In this document: positions 53,598 through 61,959 of the stretch, in pieces
Layout: each line of letters opens with the position of its first letter
Position numbering within the stretch: the first letter of the stretch is position 1
Made by a program: the position numbers and the translations under genes
The notes under the pieces: model-generated
What the model saw: only the letters and a program-made list of their open reading frames with translations
Databases searched by the model: none
Told to the model about the DNA's origin: nothing
Source of the DNA: Papillibacter cinnamivorans DSM 12816
GTDB taxonomy: Bacteria > Bacillota > Clostridia > Oscillospirales > Oscillospiraceae
Assembly: GCF_900176335.1 (NCBI RefSeq)
Contig: NZ_FWXW01000004.1
Span: 124,001 to 188,000 of the forward strand
Reading direction: 5' to 3'
DNA length: 64,000 bases

Positions 53598-53651
53598 CAT
53601 TTTGAAAACGAAAAACTATGTCATCTCACACACTAAATGGAGGTCTTTTCT

Positions 53652-54086
53652 ATGAAAATCATGGACGAAGTAACTTTTAACGAGCAGAATGTTTTCGGCA
53701 AAGGTATAGCTAACACAATGTTCGCGCAATATTTTGTCGGGGAGTCATTCTTAAATCCCTTGACGATGCCGGGGAAGAGCCCCCTGTTTCTGGCGAATGT
53801 AACCTTTGAACCGGGCTGCCGCAACAACTGGCATATCCATCGGGCTAATACGGGCGGCGGACAGATCCTAATCTGCACAGCCGGAGAAGGCTGGTATCAG
53901 GAAGAGGGCAAAGACGTCGTTAGCCTGGTACCGGGCACGGTGATAACCATCCCCGCCAATGTCAAGCACTGGCATGGCGCAAAAGCTGACAGTTGGTTCA
54001 GCCACATTTCCCTTGAGGTACCGGGAGAATCGACCTCAAACGAATGGCTTGAACCCGTTGGTGACGCATACGCAGCGTTAAGGTAA
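53652..54086 (+). CDS. Cupin-domain protein
   Basis: The protein has 144 residues. The ATG at 53652 is eight bases after TGGAGG; an in-frame ATG at 53637 overlaps that site. A single beta-barrel cupin has the metal ligands in NNWHIHRANTGGGQ, with GEGWYQEEGK, and PANVKHWHGAKADSW. This cupin type commonly accompanies CMD-family proteins and aldo/keto reductases. It probably binds or converts a small reactive compound. It is the first gene of the MerR-controlled operon. Confidence 0.88.
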   Translation: MKIMDEVTFNEQNVFGKGIANTMFAQYFVGESFLNPLTMPGKSPLFLANVTFEPGCRNNWHIHRANTGGGQILICTAGEGWYQEEGKDVVSLVPGTVITIPANVKHWHGAKADSWFSHISLEVPGESTSNEWLEPVGDAYAALR

Positions 54087-54099
54087 GGAGGATATAGAA

Positions 54100-54423
54100 A
54101 TGGCAAAAGTAACGGCAGGTAGGGACGCGCTTGGGGATTTCGCACCTAAATTTGCGGAGCTGAACGACGATGTCCTCTTTGGACAGGTCTGGTCACGCGA
54201 AGAAGAGCTGTCCGCGCGAGATCGCAGCATTGTGACGGTCGTTTCGCTGATGGCCAGCGGCATTCAGGACAGCTCGCTACAGTTCCATATCATGAATGCG
54301 AAAAACCATGGTGTGACAGGTAGTGAAATGGCAGAGATTTTGACCCACGCCGCTTTTTATGCGGGATGGCCAAAGGCTTGGGCGGCATTCCGCATGGCTA
54401 AAGAGGTTTATGCTGAAAAATAA
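54100..54423 (+). CDS. Carboxymuconolactone decarboxylase (CMD)-family protein
   Basis: The protein has 107 residues. LSARDRSIVTVVSLMASG and HGVTGSEMAEILTHAAFYAGWPKAW are the CMD-domain helices. The AhpD-type CxxC is absent, so peroxidase activity is not expected. It starts 14 bases after the cupin gene with AGGAGG upstream. Cupin-CMD pairs are frequent in aldehyde/quinone stress operons, but the substrate is unknown. Confidence 0.88.
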   Translation: MAKVTAGRDALGDFAPKFAELNDDVLFGQVWSREEELSARDRSIVTVVSLMASGIQDSSLQFHIMNAKNHGVTGSEMAEILTHAAFYAGWPKAWAAFRMAKEVYAEK

Positions 54424-54474
54424 AGGGTTCGGCAGACGAATGCTTTGAACCCATCATACAAGGAGAAATACATA

Positions 54475-55353
54475 ATGATATTTGACGAAGTTTATACGCT
54501 TTCTAACGGTGTTAAAATTCCCAAGCTGGGGTTGGGTACATGGTTTATCGCGGACGAAAACGCGGCGCAAGCGGTTTGCGACGCGGTGGCCATTGGCTAC
54601 CGGCATATTGATACCGCGCAGGCTTACGGAAACGAAAAAGGAATCGGCGAAGGCATCCGCAAATGCGGCGTAAAGCGCGACGCGCTTTTCATCACGACGA
54701 AGCTGGCGGCTGAAGCCAAGGATTATAAGAGCGCCGAAAAGGCGATTGAAGGTTCTTTGGAGGCTCTCAGTCTGGACTATCTTGACATGATGCTGATCCA
54801 CAGTCCACAGCCGTGGATGGAATATGGTGACGACGAGGATCGCTGCTTCGAGGGAAACCGTGAAGCGTGGCGCGCGCTTGAGGATGCTTATAAGGCTGGA
54901 AAGCTCCGCGCTATTGGTGTCTCTAATTTCCAAAAAGCAGACTTAGACAATATACTCTCTTCCTGTACTGTTGCCCCAATGGCAAACCAACTGCTTGTTC
55001 ATGCGAGCAATACGCCGTTTGAGCTTTTAGAATATTCACAGAGCAAGGGCATTCTTGTCGAGGCATACTCGCCGATTGCCCATGGAGAAGTGTTGAAGAA
55101 CCCCAAGATCGCCGAGATCGCCGGGAAATATGGTGTAACGGTGCCGCAGCTTTGCATCCGCTATGACCTGCAACTTGGAACGCTGCCTTTGCCAAAGACC
55201 GCAAATCCGGAGCATATGCGCGGCAACGCGCAGGTCGATTTCATCATTTCTGACGAGGATATGGAAGCGCTGAAAAAGTTAGAAAAGATCGAAAATTACG
55301 GCGCATCCAGCTTCTTTCCGGTGTATGGCGGCAAGCTCCCACGTCAGAGCTGA
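54475..55353 (+). CDS. Aldo/keto reductase 1
   Basis: The protein has 292 residues from the ATG at 54475 (AAGGAG nine bases upstream; the TTG at 54445 is rejected). The catalytic tetrad is complete: D46, Y51, K76 and H109 (GYRHIDTAQAYGNE, TTKLAAE, LIHSPQP). GVSNF and PLPKTANPEHM form the NADPH pocket. It reduces aldehydes or ketones with NADPH. It is closely similar to the next gene, so the pair arose by duplication. Confidence 0.93.
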   Translation: MIFDEVYTLSNGVKIPKLGLGTWFIADENAAQAVCDAVAIGYRHIDTAQAYGNEKGIGEGIRKCGVKRDALFITTKLAAEAKDYKSAEKAIEGSLEALSLDYLDMMLIHSPQPWMEYGDDEDRCFEGNREAWRALEDAYKAGKLRAIGVSNFQKADLDNILSSCTVAPMANQLLVHASNTPFELLEYSQSKGILVEAYSPIAHGEVLKNPKIAEIAGKYGVTVPQLCIRYDLQLGTLPLPKTANPEHMRGNAQVDFIISDEDMEALKKLEKIENYGASSFFPVYGGKLPRQS

Positions 55354-55388
55354 CACGATTCACCGATAAAAAACAAGGAGAAATTATT

Positions 55389-56297
55389 GTGATTCTTGAA
55401 GAAAAATATACCCTTACCAACGGGGTCGAGATACCAAAGCTCGGCCTTGGAACATGGTTTATCAACAATAAGGATGTCCCACAGGCCGTAAAAGATGCCA
55501 CAAAAATTGGGTATCGTCATATTGATACCGCGCAGGCCTATCGGAACGAAACTGGCGTTGGCGAAGGCATCAGAAACTGTGGTGTAAACAGGTCTGATAT
55601 GTTCGTCACAACAAAGCTTGCCGCTGAAGCAAAATCTTATAAAAAGGCAGTTTCGGCAATTGACGGGTCTCTCAAGACGATGGGGCTTGATTATATTGAC
55701 ATGATGATCATTCACAGCCCGCAGCCATGGTCAAAATTCCGCGAAGCAGACCACTTTTTTGAGGGTAACCGCGAAGCATGGCGCGCGCTTGAGGACGCAT
55801 ATAAAGCCGGAAAGCTCCGCGCCATAGGCGTTTCAAACTTTGAAAAACCGGATATCGAGAACATCCTGAACTCCTGTACTGTTAAACCGATGGTCAATCA
55901 GATTCTGGCGCATATAAGCAATACACCGACAGAGCTGATCGAATACACACAAAGTCAAGGCATCCTCGTAGAGGCATATTCACCGGTCGGACACGGAGAA
56001 ATTCTGAATAATCAGGAAATCGTTAAGGTCGCTCAAAAATACGATGTTACGGTTCCGCAGCTTAGCATACGTTTTGATTTGCAACTTGGGCTTCTTCCAC
56101 TGCCCAAGACTGCAAATCCTGCTCACATGAAGATGAATGCGCAAGTTGATTTCATCATCTCCGGCGAGGATATGGAACTATTGAAAAACATTGAGCACAT
56201 CAAGGATTATGGCAACGCCAGCGCTATGCCTGTATATGGCGGCAAAATGAATCTTAAAACAATGCTTTCATTTATCCTGCACTCAAATCGACGATAG
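55389..56297 (+). CDS. Aldo/keto reductase 2
   Basis: The protein has 302 residues with a GTG start at 55389, eight bases after AAGGAG. The tetrad is D46, Y51, K76 and H109, as in the preceding paralogue, with the same GVSNF and PLPKTANPAHM cofactor segments. The last ~15 residues (NLKTMLSFILHSNRR) extend beyond the first copy. It is last in the rightward operon. The differences around residues 113-120 (SKFREADHF) suggest a changed substrate pocket. Confidence 0.93.
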   Translation: MILEEKYTLTNGVEIPKLGLGTWFINNKDVPQAVKDATKIGYRHIDTAQAYRNETGVGEGIRNCGVNRSDMFVTTKLAAEAKSYKKAVSAIDGSLKTMGLDYIDMMIIHSPQPWSKFREADHFFEGNREAWRALEDAYKAGKLRAIGVSNFEKPDIENILNSCTVKPMVNQILAHISNTPTELIEYTQSQGILVEAYSPVGHGEILNNQEIVKVAQKYDVTVPQLSIRFDLQLGLLPLPKTANPAHMKMNAQVDFIISGEDMELLKNIEHIKDYGNASAMPVYGGKMNLKTMLSFILHSNRR

Positions 56298-56409
56298 AAA
56301 TACGCCAACTAAAACGGTTTATAATCATAGAATAAACCATATTATTACATGAAGAAAGACCGAACTATTACTGTTTCGGTCTTCTCCTTCACTTATTAGC
56401 AGCAACTTC

Positions 56410-56901
56410 TCAATTTAGCAAATTGATTTGTCGAAGCCAATCCGAAACCATCGCCTGGGCGCTTCGCCCACCATCGCCATAAAACTCGATCCCCTTGAGC
56501 ATTTTGGAATCAGGACACGCTGCGGACATATCCTTAAAGATATGCCCCTGTCCACCACCGCCATGGGTACAGAAAAAGGTAACCTGCTTGGATGAAAGAT
56601 CCCTTCCCTCGAGAAACGTCATCACCGGCGGCGCGGCGGTGCTCCACCAGTTCGGCGTGCCAATAATAACAGCGTCATATTCTGATACGTCGGGCAACAG
56701 CTTGAGCGCAGGTCTCATCCTCGCCTTGATTTCCTTCTTCGCTTGTTCTACAACTGTGTTGTAGGCTACTGGATATGCTGCCTTTGGTTCTATTTCGAAC
56801 AGTGTGCCTCCGACAGCTTTTTGAATGATTTCGGCAATCTGACGCGTGTTACCGGAATGGGAGTAATAAGCAACAAGAATTTTTATTATAAACACCTCCA
56901 T
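56410..56901 (-). CDS. Flavodoxin
   Basis: The protein has up to 163 residues. KILVAYYSHSGNTRQIAEII is the FMN phosphate loop, with IIGTPNWWSTAAPPVMTFL and FFCTHGGGGQGHIFKDM as the isoalloxazine-contact loops. It transfers electrons. The ATG at 56901 overlaps a GGAGG, so translation may begin later, near KILVAYY, at a non-standard codon; I keep the ATG. It is divergent from merR and read from the second MerR-type promoter. Confidence 0.9.
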   Translation of the reverse strand: MEVFIIKILVAYYSHSGNTRQIAEIIQKAVGGTLFEIEPKAAYPVAYNTVVEQAKKEIKARMRPALKLLPDVSEYDAVIIGTPNWWSTAAPPVMTFLEGRDLSSKQVTFFCTHGGGGQGHIFKDMSAACPDSKMLKGIEFYGDGGRSAQAMVSDWLRQINLLN

Positions 56902-56939
56902 ATCACCTGTTGACGAAATGTCAAAGATGACGTATGATC

Positions 56940-56970
56940 ACTATAACACTTAAAGTTAACTTTAAGTCAA
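56940..56970 (-). promoter_or_regulatory. Second MerR-type promoter and operator (flavodoxin)
   Basis: On the reverse strand TTGACT (56970-56965) and TATAGT (56945-56940) are 19 bases apart around the same 18-base palindrome as at 53571-53588. It points to the flavodoxin gene. It lies between that gene and merR, so MerR may also control itself here. Confidence 0.85.
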
Positions 56971-57002
56971 TACATAAACCTAAATTTTCAAGGAGCCGTC
57001 AT

Positions 57003-57449
57003 ATGTCTTATACAATCAGTGAAATCGCCGAAAAGCTGGGATTGACCGCGTCAACCCTGCGTTTCTATGATAAAGAAGGGCTTTTGCCGAATATCGATAG
57101 AACCGCCAGCGGCATTCGCGTGTTCAGTGATATTGATCTGGAATGGCTCTCAATGGTGGAATGCCTGAAAGCTACCGGCATGCCGATTAAAGACATCAAA
57201 ACTTTCCTCGACTGGTGTATGGAGGGCGATACGACGCTTCGTGAAAGATGCGATATGTTTCACGAACGGAAACGAGTCGTTGAGACCCAAATCAACGAGC
57301 TGCAGAAGACGCTGGATACGATCAACTACAAGTGCTGGTATTATGATGCCGCAGTCGCCGCGGGAACTGCGGATGTTCATAAATGTATGCTGCAAGAAGA
57401 GATACCGGAGGAGATCAGGAAGCTAAAGGAACGAAGCATATCAAAATAA
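57003..57449 (+). CDS. MerR-family transcriptional regulator (AdhR/YfmP-like)
   Basis: The protein has 148 residues from the ATG at 57003 (AGGAG seven bases upstream; the longer frame from 56934 covers the operator). YTISEIAEKLGLTASTLRFYDKEGLLP is the MerR winged helix, with GIRVFSDIDLEWL and a dimer coiled coil ending DTINYKCWYYDAAV. Cysteines at about 64, 80, 117 and 135 could sense aldehydes or electrophiles, as in AdhR. Two matching operators nearby define its regulon as the cupin-CMD-AKR operon and the flavodoxin gene. Confidence 0.92.
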   Translation: MSYTISEIAEKLGLTASTLRFYDKEGLLPNIDRTASGIRVFSDIDLEWLSMVECLKATGMPIKDIKTFLDWCMEGDTTLRERCDMFHERKRVVETQINELQKTLDTINYKCWYYDAAVAAGTADVHKCMLQEEIPEEIRKLKERSISK

Positions 57450-57480
57450 GAAACTAAAATATCGGTTTATCTGTTGAAAG

Positions 57481-57519
57481 GCCGCCAGGAGGAAGAAAGC
57501 ATTACTTCCTTCTGGCGGT
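57481..57519 (+). terminator. Terminator-like hairpin after merR
   Basis: A 15-base stem (57481-57495 with 57505-57519, two G-T pairs) with a nine-base loop lies 32 bases after the merR stop, and a T-rich stretch (TTGTAGTTTGT) follows. It probably ends the merR transcript within the cargo. Confidence 0.65.
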
Positions 57520-57582
57520 TGTAGTTTGTAAAACTCTGCTATTGACTCCTTGTTAGAAAGAAAGGCTTCTTATTAACTGAAG

Positions 57583-57636
57583 AAACACCGGCAGCGTCAC
57601 GTGAAGTGAAGCAGTCGGTGTATGTAAGCGGCATTC
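57583..57636. repeat. 54-bp direct repeat, copy B
   Basis: Second copy of the repeat at 53475-53528, with two mismatches. It lies directly after the stop side of the 50-residue leftward gene. Together the copies enclose the whole MerR-controlled cargo (about 4.1 kb). The cargo could have entered, or could leave, by recombination between them. Confidence 0.9.
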
Positions 57637-57641
57637 GATTA

Positions 57642-57794
57642 TCAGGCCATCAGCATGATCAGGATTTCGTCGATGTGGTCGGTATATTTGCCTTCAGAAA
57701 TCAGTCTGTTTCTTGAGTTTATAAGGCTGTTTCGAAGCAAACGCAGTTCGGCGTTTGAAAGCTCAACGCGCACTTTTTTTCCCCGTTTGAACAT
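57642..57794 (-). CDS. 50-residue basic protein of the conjugative element
   Basis: AAGGAGGGA precedes the ATG at 57794. The product begins FKRGKKVRVELSNAELRLLRNSL and is helical and basic, ending ILIMLMA. It is in the same orientation as the conjugation and Tad genes on both sides. In the ancestor without cargo it would be followed directly by the repeat and the 29-residue gene. Function unknown; a ribbon-helix-helix-like DNA contact is possible. Confidence 0.65.
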   Translation of the reverse strand: MFKRGKKVRVELSNAELRLLRNSLINSRNRLISEGKYTDHIDEILIMLMA

Positions 57795-57865
57795 CTGCAG
57801 TCCCTCCTTATACTCTTATTATAAAATCGCAGGGAAAAACTGCAAATGTACAAATCACTATGTAT

Positions 57866-57890
57866 GTGGTCCGCACAAAAGGCGGACCAC
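57866..57890 (-). terminator. Nine-base hairpin after the Ser-rich surface protein gene
   Basis: GTGGTCCGC (57866-57874) and GCGGACCAC (57882-57890) enclose seven bases, 13 bases downstream of the stop at 57904 on the leftward strand. The T run is poor, so termination may be incomplete. Confidence 0.5.
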
Positions 57891-57903
57891 TTGGGTTTAC
57901 TAA

Positions 57904-59355
57904 TCAGGAATCACCGGTAAAATCATCCTCGTACATATTGCCCTTTACGACAACTGTGGAGGTTTTCGTTTCGGTGAGAACTTCACCAGCGGCGTTTTTG
58001 GCGGTTACGGTAAACGTAAGCGTGTAAGTCCCATCCGCCGTTTCAACCGGAATATATACGCAGCGGCTGCCGGTAGGGCTGGCTGCATTGATAGGGAACG
58101 CAAATACTCCGTTTGAGGTTTCCTGAAGTGTCACGCTCTTGCTCCCAGACCCGAAGTTATATGTCATGGTCAGCTTCAGATCGGTCACATCGCTGTAGCT
58201 TGCACTGACAGTGGCGAAGATGCCGTAACCGCTCTTAATGGAGCTGCCATTTAGCGAAGTGCCGAGCGAATTTGTGATAGAAACATTTCCAAGCTCTACC
58301 TTGCCGGACGGTGCAAACACGGCAGAGATTTGGTGAGCCTCGGTTACATTACTGAAAGTGTAGGAAGTGATTGCGCCTTTATTCACGCCGTCCACTGCAA
58401 CGCTCTTGATTTCATAACCAGCAGAAGAAGTGATGGCAAAGGTCTGTGACTCGCCTTTTTTCACGCTAACTGTGCCGGAGGGAGAAATCGAACCGCCGGA
58501 GGTAGAGGATGCAGTGATGTTATAGGATGCGGTAATCGTAGTGGTATAGAAGCCGCCGCCATCAGAAGGACTATCGGAGCCGTTGTCGTAAAAGTATCCG
58601 CCATCATTTGCCGTGCTGGAGTCTCCGGTATAGTTGTAGGCCGCACGGGTGTCTTGAGCCGCATCATGAGCAGCATCCATCATGGCTTTGGCCGCGTCCG
58701 CAGCTGAGGTGTCTCCGGAAAGGACTGCAGCATTGTATGCAGCTTGAGCGGAATCGTAGGCCTGCTTGGAGGCTTCAAGGTCTGCCTGAAGCTGACTCGC
58801 CTGGGCATCGGTTAAACCAAGAAGAGCCTTTACCACTGCAACTTCGTCAGTAGCGGCGGTAGTCGCTACCGCATCACCGTAATTGCCCGTCGTAGAAACA
58901 TTGGACGCCGCATTGTTATAGGAGGTCTGGAGTCCTGAGATTGTACCGCCGGCATCCATATATGCAGAAATGGAAGAACTGGTATAGGTGCTGTTGGAAG
59001 TGGATGATACTGCACCGCTTGAAGAAGTGGTGGTATAGGTTACTGTGTTCGACTTGCCGTTACTGGAGCCGGATGAGCTGGTCGTGCTTCCAGAGGAATT
59101 GGTAATAGTCCAAGTACCACTGGAGCTATTATAGCTTGACGACCCGCCTCCGCTGGATGCTTGTGATGCAAGGGCAACATTGCTATCGTGGAGTGCGGCG
59201 CATGTTGCCGTATCACCGGCATTGTACGCGACCCACCATGCCGCGCTGTTTGCTGCCATTTGATCTTGAACGCTTGTTGCAGCAAACGCCGAAACAGAAA
59301 GCGCGGCGATCAACAAGATCGCCGCGCAGATGGTCATAATAGGTTTTCGTTTCAT
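57904..59355 (-). CDS. Secreted Ser/Thr-rich surface protein
   Basis: The protein has 483 residues from the ATG at 59355 (GGAGGG nine bases upstream; longer frames rejected). A Sec signal (MKRKPIM, hydrophobic core, SAFAA) comes first, then a Ser/Thr/Gly-rich stretch (about 60-130). An Ala-rich helical part follows (QADLEASKQAYDSAQAAYNAAV), then an InlB-type beta repeat (GGSISPSGTVSVKKGESQTFAI ... SAVFAPSG) and an Ig-like domain. There is no LPxTG anchor. Read with the Tad genes, it could be a surface adhesin or pilus-associated protein. Confidence 0.75.
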   Translation of the reverse strand: MKRKPIMTICAAILLIAALSVSAFAATSVQDQMAANSAAWWVAYNAGDTATCAALHDSNVALASQASSGGGSSSYNSSSGTWTITNSSGSTTSSSGSSNGKSNTVTYTTTSSSGAVSSTSNSTYTSSSISAYMDAGGTISGLQTSYNNAASNVSTTGNYGDAVATTAATDEVAVVKALLGLTDAQASQLQADLEASKQAYDSAQAAYNAAVLSGDTSAADAAKAMMDAAHDAAQDTRAAYNYTGDSSTANDGGYFYDNGSDSPSDGGGFYTTTITASYNITASSTSGGSISPSGTVSVKKGESQTFAITSSAGYEIKSVAVDGVNKGAITSYTFSNVTEAHQISAVFAPSGKVELGNVSITNSLGTSLNGSSIKSGYGIFATVSASYSDVTDLKLTMTYNFGSGSKSVTLQETSNGVFAFPINAASPTGSRCVYIPVETADGTYTLTFTVTAKNAAGEVLTETKTSTVVVKGNMYEDDFTGDS

Positions 59356-59374
59356 TCTTATTTGCCCTCCTGTT

Positions 59375-60406
59375 TTAATACGCTTCACCAAGCGGAACGA
59401 TGGTGTGGATGTTGACCTGGTAGTTGGGCTGTGTATTCATATGGACATCAACGGGAATGGACATGGCCGTGTCCTGGTAGAGTTGTGTGTATCCGAGCCT
59501 GCAGAGGAGTGCGGTTTCAGCCCCCGTCAATTCAGTCGGCTTCACATGGAGGGTCGCGACGGCGATGCCGCGTACCGCGCAGGTTAATCTGTCCATATTG
59601 CCGGCCTGATAAATACAGGATGTGTCGGCGCGGAACTCAACTGTCAGGTTTGCGGAACTGTAATTGACTTCGGCTACAGCTTCCTGAACGACCATATCGT
59701 AGAATTTGTCATTGGTGCTGTTCTGAAGAACGGTCTCCAGGCTCTTGAAGTAGTATTCGCCGCTCCTGCTCATGACGTGATAAAGATACTCACGGGCGTT
59801 GGCATAGTTAACGAAGCTTGCACGATTGGTGCCAAAATAGAAAGCCAGCTCGTCTGCGGAGTAACGCGCCTTTGCGGTTTCATAATCGATTGCGAGGGCG
59901 GGCAGCGTATAGTCATAGGTGCGAAGCTGCTCAATCTCCGCAGCTGTCAGAACATCGGAGTAAATACCGACTGTCCTGTACAGCTCGGAGTATTCGACGT
60001 ATGCCCCGAGAGCTTCCGCGACATAGCGGATAGGGACATAGGTACGTCCGTCTTTCAGCACAGAAGCCGTGTCCATCTTAACCGCAGTCGTGGTGCCGTC
60101 CTGTGTCACGCTCAGAGTATCGCTTCCGATGGGAATTTCAACGCAGATGTCATTCTTTTCAATGATGGCCGTCTTTGTATTTCCATTCCACGAAACCTTA
60201 GCGCCAAGCTGTTCGGTGACGAAGCGGACCGGAATCATGGTTCTGCTGTTTGCGTCAATGTAGGGCTGGCCGTCCGGAAAACTGACCGTGTAGCCGTTGA
60301 CACGAACAGTGATGCCCGTGTCTGCAGAGGCCGCCATCGCTCCGGTTGCCATAAGCGTACACAGAGCTAGGATAAGAGCGATGATACTTGTGATTTTACG
60401 TTTCAT
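59375..60406 (-). CDS. Secreted protein with copper amine oxidase N-terminal-like domain
   Basis: The protein has 343 residues from the ATG at 60406, six bases after AGGAGGA. A signal peptide (ALCTLMATGAMAA) precedes a copper-amine-oxidase N-terminal-like domain with the two repeats TMIPVRFVTEQLGAKVSWN and TYVPIRYVAEALGAYVEYS. This domain is a cell-wall or surface module in Clostridia and is not the oxidase. The C-terminal ~200 residues are unassigned. The start overlaps the prepilin peptidase stop as ATGA, linking it to the pilus operon. Confidence 0.85.
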   Translation of the reverse strand: MKRKITSIIALILALCTLMATGAMAASADTGITVRVNGYTVSFPDGQPYIDANSRTMIPVRFVTEQLGAKVSWNGNTKTAIIEKNDICVEIPIGSDTLSVTQDGTTTAVKMDTASVLKDGRTYVPIRYVAEALGAYVEYSELYRTVGIYSDVLTAAEIEQLRTYDYTLPALAIDYETAKARYSADELAFYFGTNRASFVNYANAREYLYHVMSRSGEYYFKSLETVLQNSTNDKFYDMVVQEAVAEVNYSSANLTVEFRADTSCIYQAGNMDRLTCAVRGIAVATLHVKPTELTGAETALLCRLGYTQLYQDTAMSIPVDVHMNTQPNYQVNIHTIVPLGEAY

Positions 60407-60828
60407 AAGAGTCCTCCTTGTAAGATAAGTTGTGCCGCACCTGTGATCATGAATGCCGGTGCGACGTAGGTGCATAGCGGGATATTTCGCTTGAAGGGCT
60501 GCTTCCGAATGAGACTCAAAAGGATTGCGCCGAGGCCTGTCAACAGCAAGATGGCTGCCATAGAGCACAGCCCGCATGAGAAGGTCAGTGCACAAATCAA
60601 TTTGAAGTCGCCGCCCGGAAGACTGCTTTTCGAGAGCTTTGCAGTGATGAGCAGCGCTACTGCTGTAATGAGCAAACAGATCATCCGAGGCAGAATCAGC
60701 GTCCCATTTAGAAATCCGGTCAACATGAGAACCACAGGCACCAAATCGGGAATCTCACGTTTTTTATAATCCATTACGCCGCCATACGCAAGGATACCAG
60801 CATTGATAAGAGTACAAAACAGCTCCAT
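60403..60828 (-). CDS. Prepilin peptidase (A24, TadV/CpaA-like)
   Basis: The protein has 141 residues and about five membrane helices. The two catalytic Asp are in DYKKREIPD (first) and GGDFKLI (GxGD-type). It cleaves the leader of Flp/TadE prepilins at the inner face of the membrane. It lies between TadE-like genes and the two secreted proteins in one operon. Confidence 0.88.
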   Translation of the reverse strand: MELFCTLINAGILAYGGVMDYKKREIPDLVPVVLMLTGFLNGTLILPRMICLLITAVALLITAKLSKSSLPGGDFKLICALTFSCGLCSMAAILLLTGLGAILLSLIRKQPFKRNIPLCTYVAPAFMITGAAQLILQGGLL

Positions 60829-60837
60829 GATGTTCTC

Positions 60838-61272
60838 CTAATCCAAATCGTAGTTGGTGGATTTCACCGTGAAGGACACCGTCATTTCTTCAAACCCGTA
60901 TTGTGAAAATACTGTTGGAAAGGTAATGGTGCCTGTTGCAGTCATGCTCGGCGGCGAAGCAGTGCAGTTCACAGAACTGATGACTATCTGATATTTGCTC
61001 GGAAGATCATTCCGGACAAAACTGCGAAAATCCTCATCTGCACCTTGTGTATCCAACAAAAGGATACCGTCGGCACGGTATTCATCCATAATACTTGCTT
61101 CCACCGCGCTGTTGCAGGCCCGCTGCAATACGGATAGCGCGTAGTCGTGGTTCTCCATTGTGGCCCCCATCTCAATGATTAAAAAAGTCATGAGCAGGAG
61201 CACAAACAGAAAGCCAAAAAACATGATCGAAACGCTGCCTGTCCGGTCTTTCAGTAGCTTTTTCACTTCCAA
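60838..61272 (-). CDS. TadE/TadG-like pseudopilin
   Basis: The protein has 144 residues from a TTG at 61272; a GTG at 61266 is a possible alternative because GGAGG is four and ten bases away respectively. KKLLKDRTGSVSIMFFGFLFVLLLMTFLIIEMG is a typical TadE membrane start. A Cys-containing extracytoplasmic part follows. It overlaps the preceding TadE by ten bases. Confidence 0.75.
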   Translation of the reverse strand: MEVKKLLKDRTGSVSIMFFGFLFVLLLMTFLIIEMGATMENHDYALSVLQRACNSAVEASIMDEYRADGILLLDTQGADEDFRSFVRNDLPSKYQIVISSVNCTASPPSMTATGTITFPTVFSQYGFEEMTVSFTVKSTNYDLD

Positions 61273-61700
61273 TACACCTCCGAGCGCCCGGAGAGCCGGA
61301 TTTGAATTGGCAGGTCCACATAGATCGGCTGCCGGCCGAACTGCATGATGGTAATTCTGTACTCAGCCGTAAGCGTAACCCTGAATTCGTCCCGCAGTTG
61401 GATTCGTGTGCCGCTGCAGTACGTTGCGTCCACCTGAATATTCAGGTCTTCCAGGGCGTCTCCGCCCAAATCATCTGCCAGCGCGAGGACCGTTGCCTCA
61501 TCGTATTCGCCTGTCGTTTCTATCGTACGGACCACGCGGCGGCAGATATAGCTTGCGCTGTAATACTGTGTAACGTAAATCATGGCGGAGATCAGCATGG
61601 CAAAGACCAGAACCAGCATGGCAGCCGTCATGATAAACTCGACCGCTGAATCGCCCTTCTTGGAACGCAGATAACCGTGGAGCTTCATTTTGGCTGTCAT
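61263..61700 (-). CDS. TadE-like (DUF4320) pilin-related protein
   Basis: The protein has 145 residues. KKGDSAVEFIMTAAMLVLVFAMLISAMIYVTQ is the TadE-type helix with the conserved Glu after the cleavage region, followed by SASYICRRVVRTIETTGEYDE. It is a minor pilus or assembly component. It is in the Tad cluster just after the Flp-like pilin. Confidence 0.85.
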   Translation of the reverse strand: MTAKMKLHGYLRSKKGDSAVEFIMTAAMLVLVFAMLISAMIYVTQYYSASYICRRVVRTIETTGEYDEATVLALADDLGGDALEDLNIQVDATYCSGTRIQLRDEFRVTLTAEYRITIMQFGRQPIYVDLPIQIRLSGRSEVYWK

Positions 61701-61716
61701 GTTGGTTCCCTCCTGA

Positions 61717-61944
61717 TTACCAGTTGGCGTTCAGCTTATCGGCCATGCTCTGGAACATGCTACTAAAGAAGTTGGGGAAGAATGCGTTGATCGCCACAAT
61801 CAGAAGACCGATGACAACGACGGCGATGATGATGGCCCCGATGGTGTTGGTGGCCAGATCACCCTTGCGGTCTGTCATCAGATTGGCGAGGCGGGTCCCG
61901 GTGCTCTGCACCTCTTCACGGATTTTGCGAATGAACTTTTTCAT
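61717..61944 (-). CDS. Flp-like major pilin
   Basis: The protein has 75 residues. A basic N-terminal part and RKGDLATNTIGAIIIAVVVIGLLIVAINAFFPN form a Flp-type prepilin with its hydrophobic segment, ending in a short C-terminus. AGGAGG precedes the start. It lies between TadC and the TadE genes. The helix is longer than in classical Flp, so a related clostridial family (DUF6133-like) is also possible. Confidence 0.78.
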   Translation of the reverse strand: MKKFIRKIREEVQSTGTRLANLMTDRKGDLATNTIGAIIIAVVVIGLLIVAINAFFPNFFSSMFQSMADKLNANW

Positions 61945-61959
61945 TGGTTTTTCCTCCTG

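Noticed and set aside
53343-53600. Leftward 85-residue frame
   Set aside because: It crosses repeat A and is in a different frame from the well-supported 29-residue membrane peptide; no start site.
53475-57636. Repeats as the ends of a transposon
   Set aside because: They are direct, not inverted, about 54 bp long, and no transposase lies between them.
57655-57903. Forward 82-residue frame
   Set aside because: It is antisense to the 50-residue gene, which has a strong ribosome binding site.
59375-60595. Long form of the amine-oxidase-domain protein
   Set aside because: It overlaps the prepilin peptidase; the ATG at 60406 starts a clean signal peptide after AGGAGGA.
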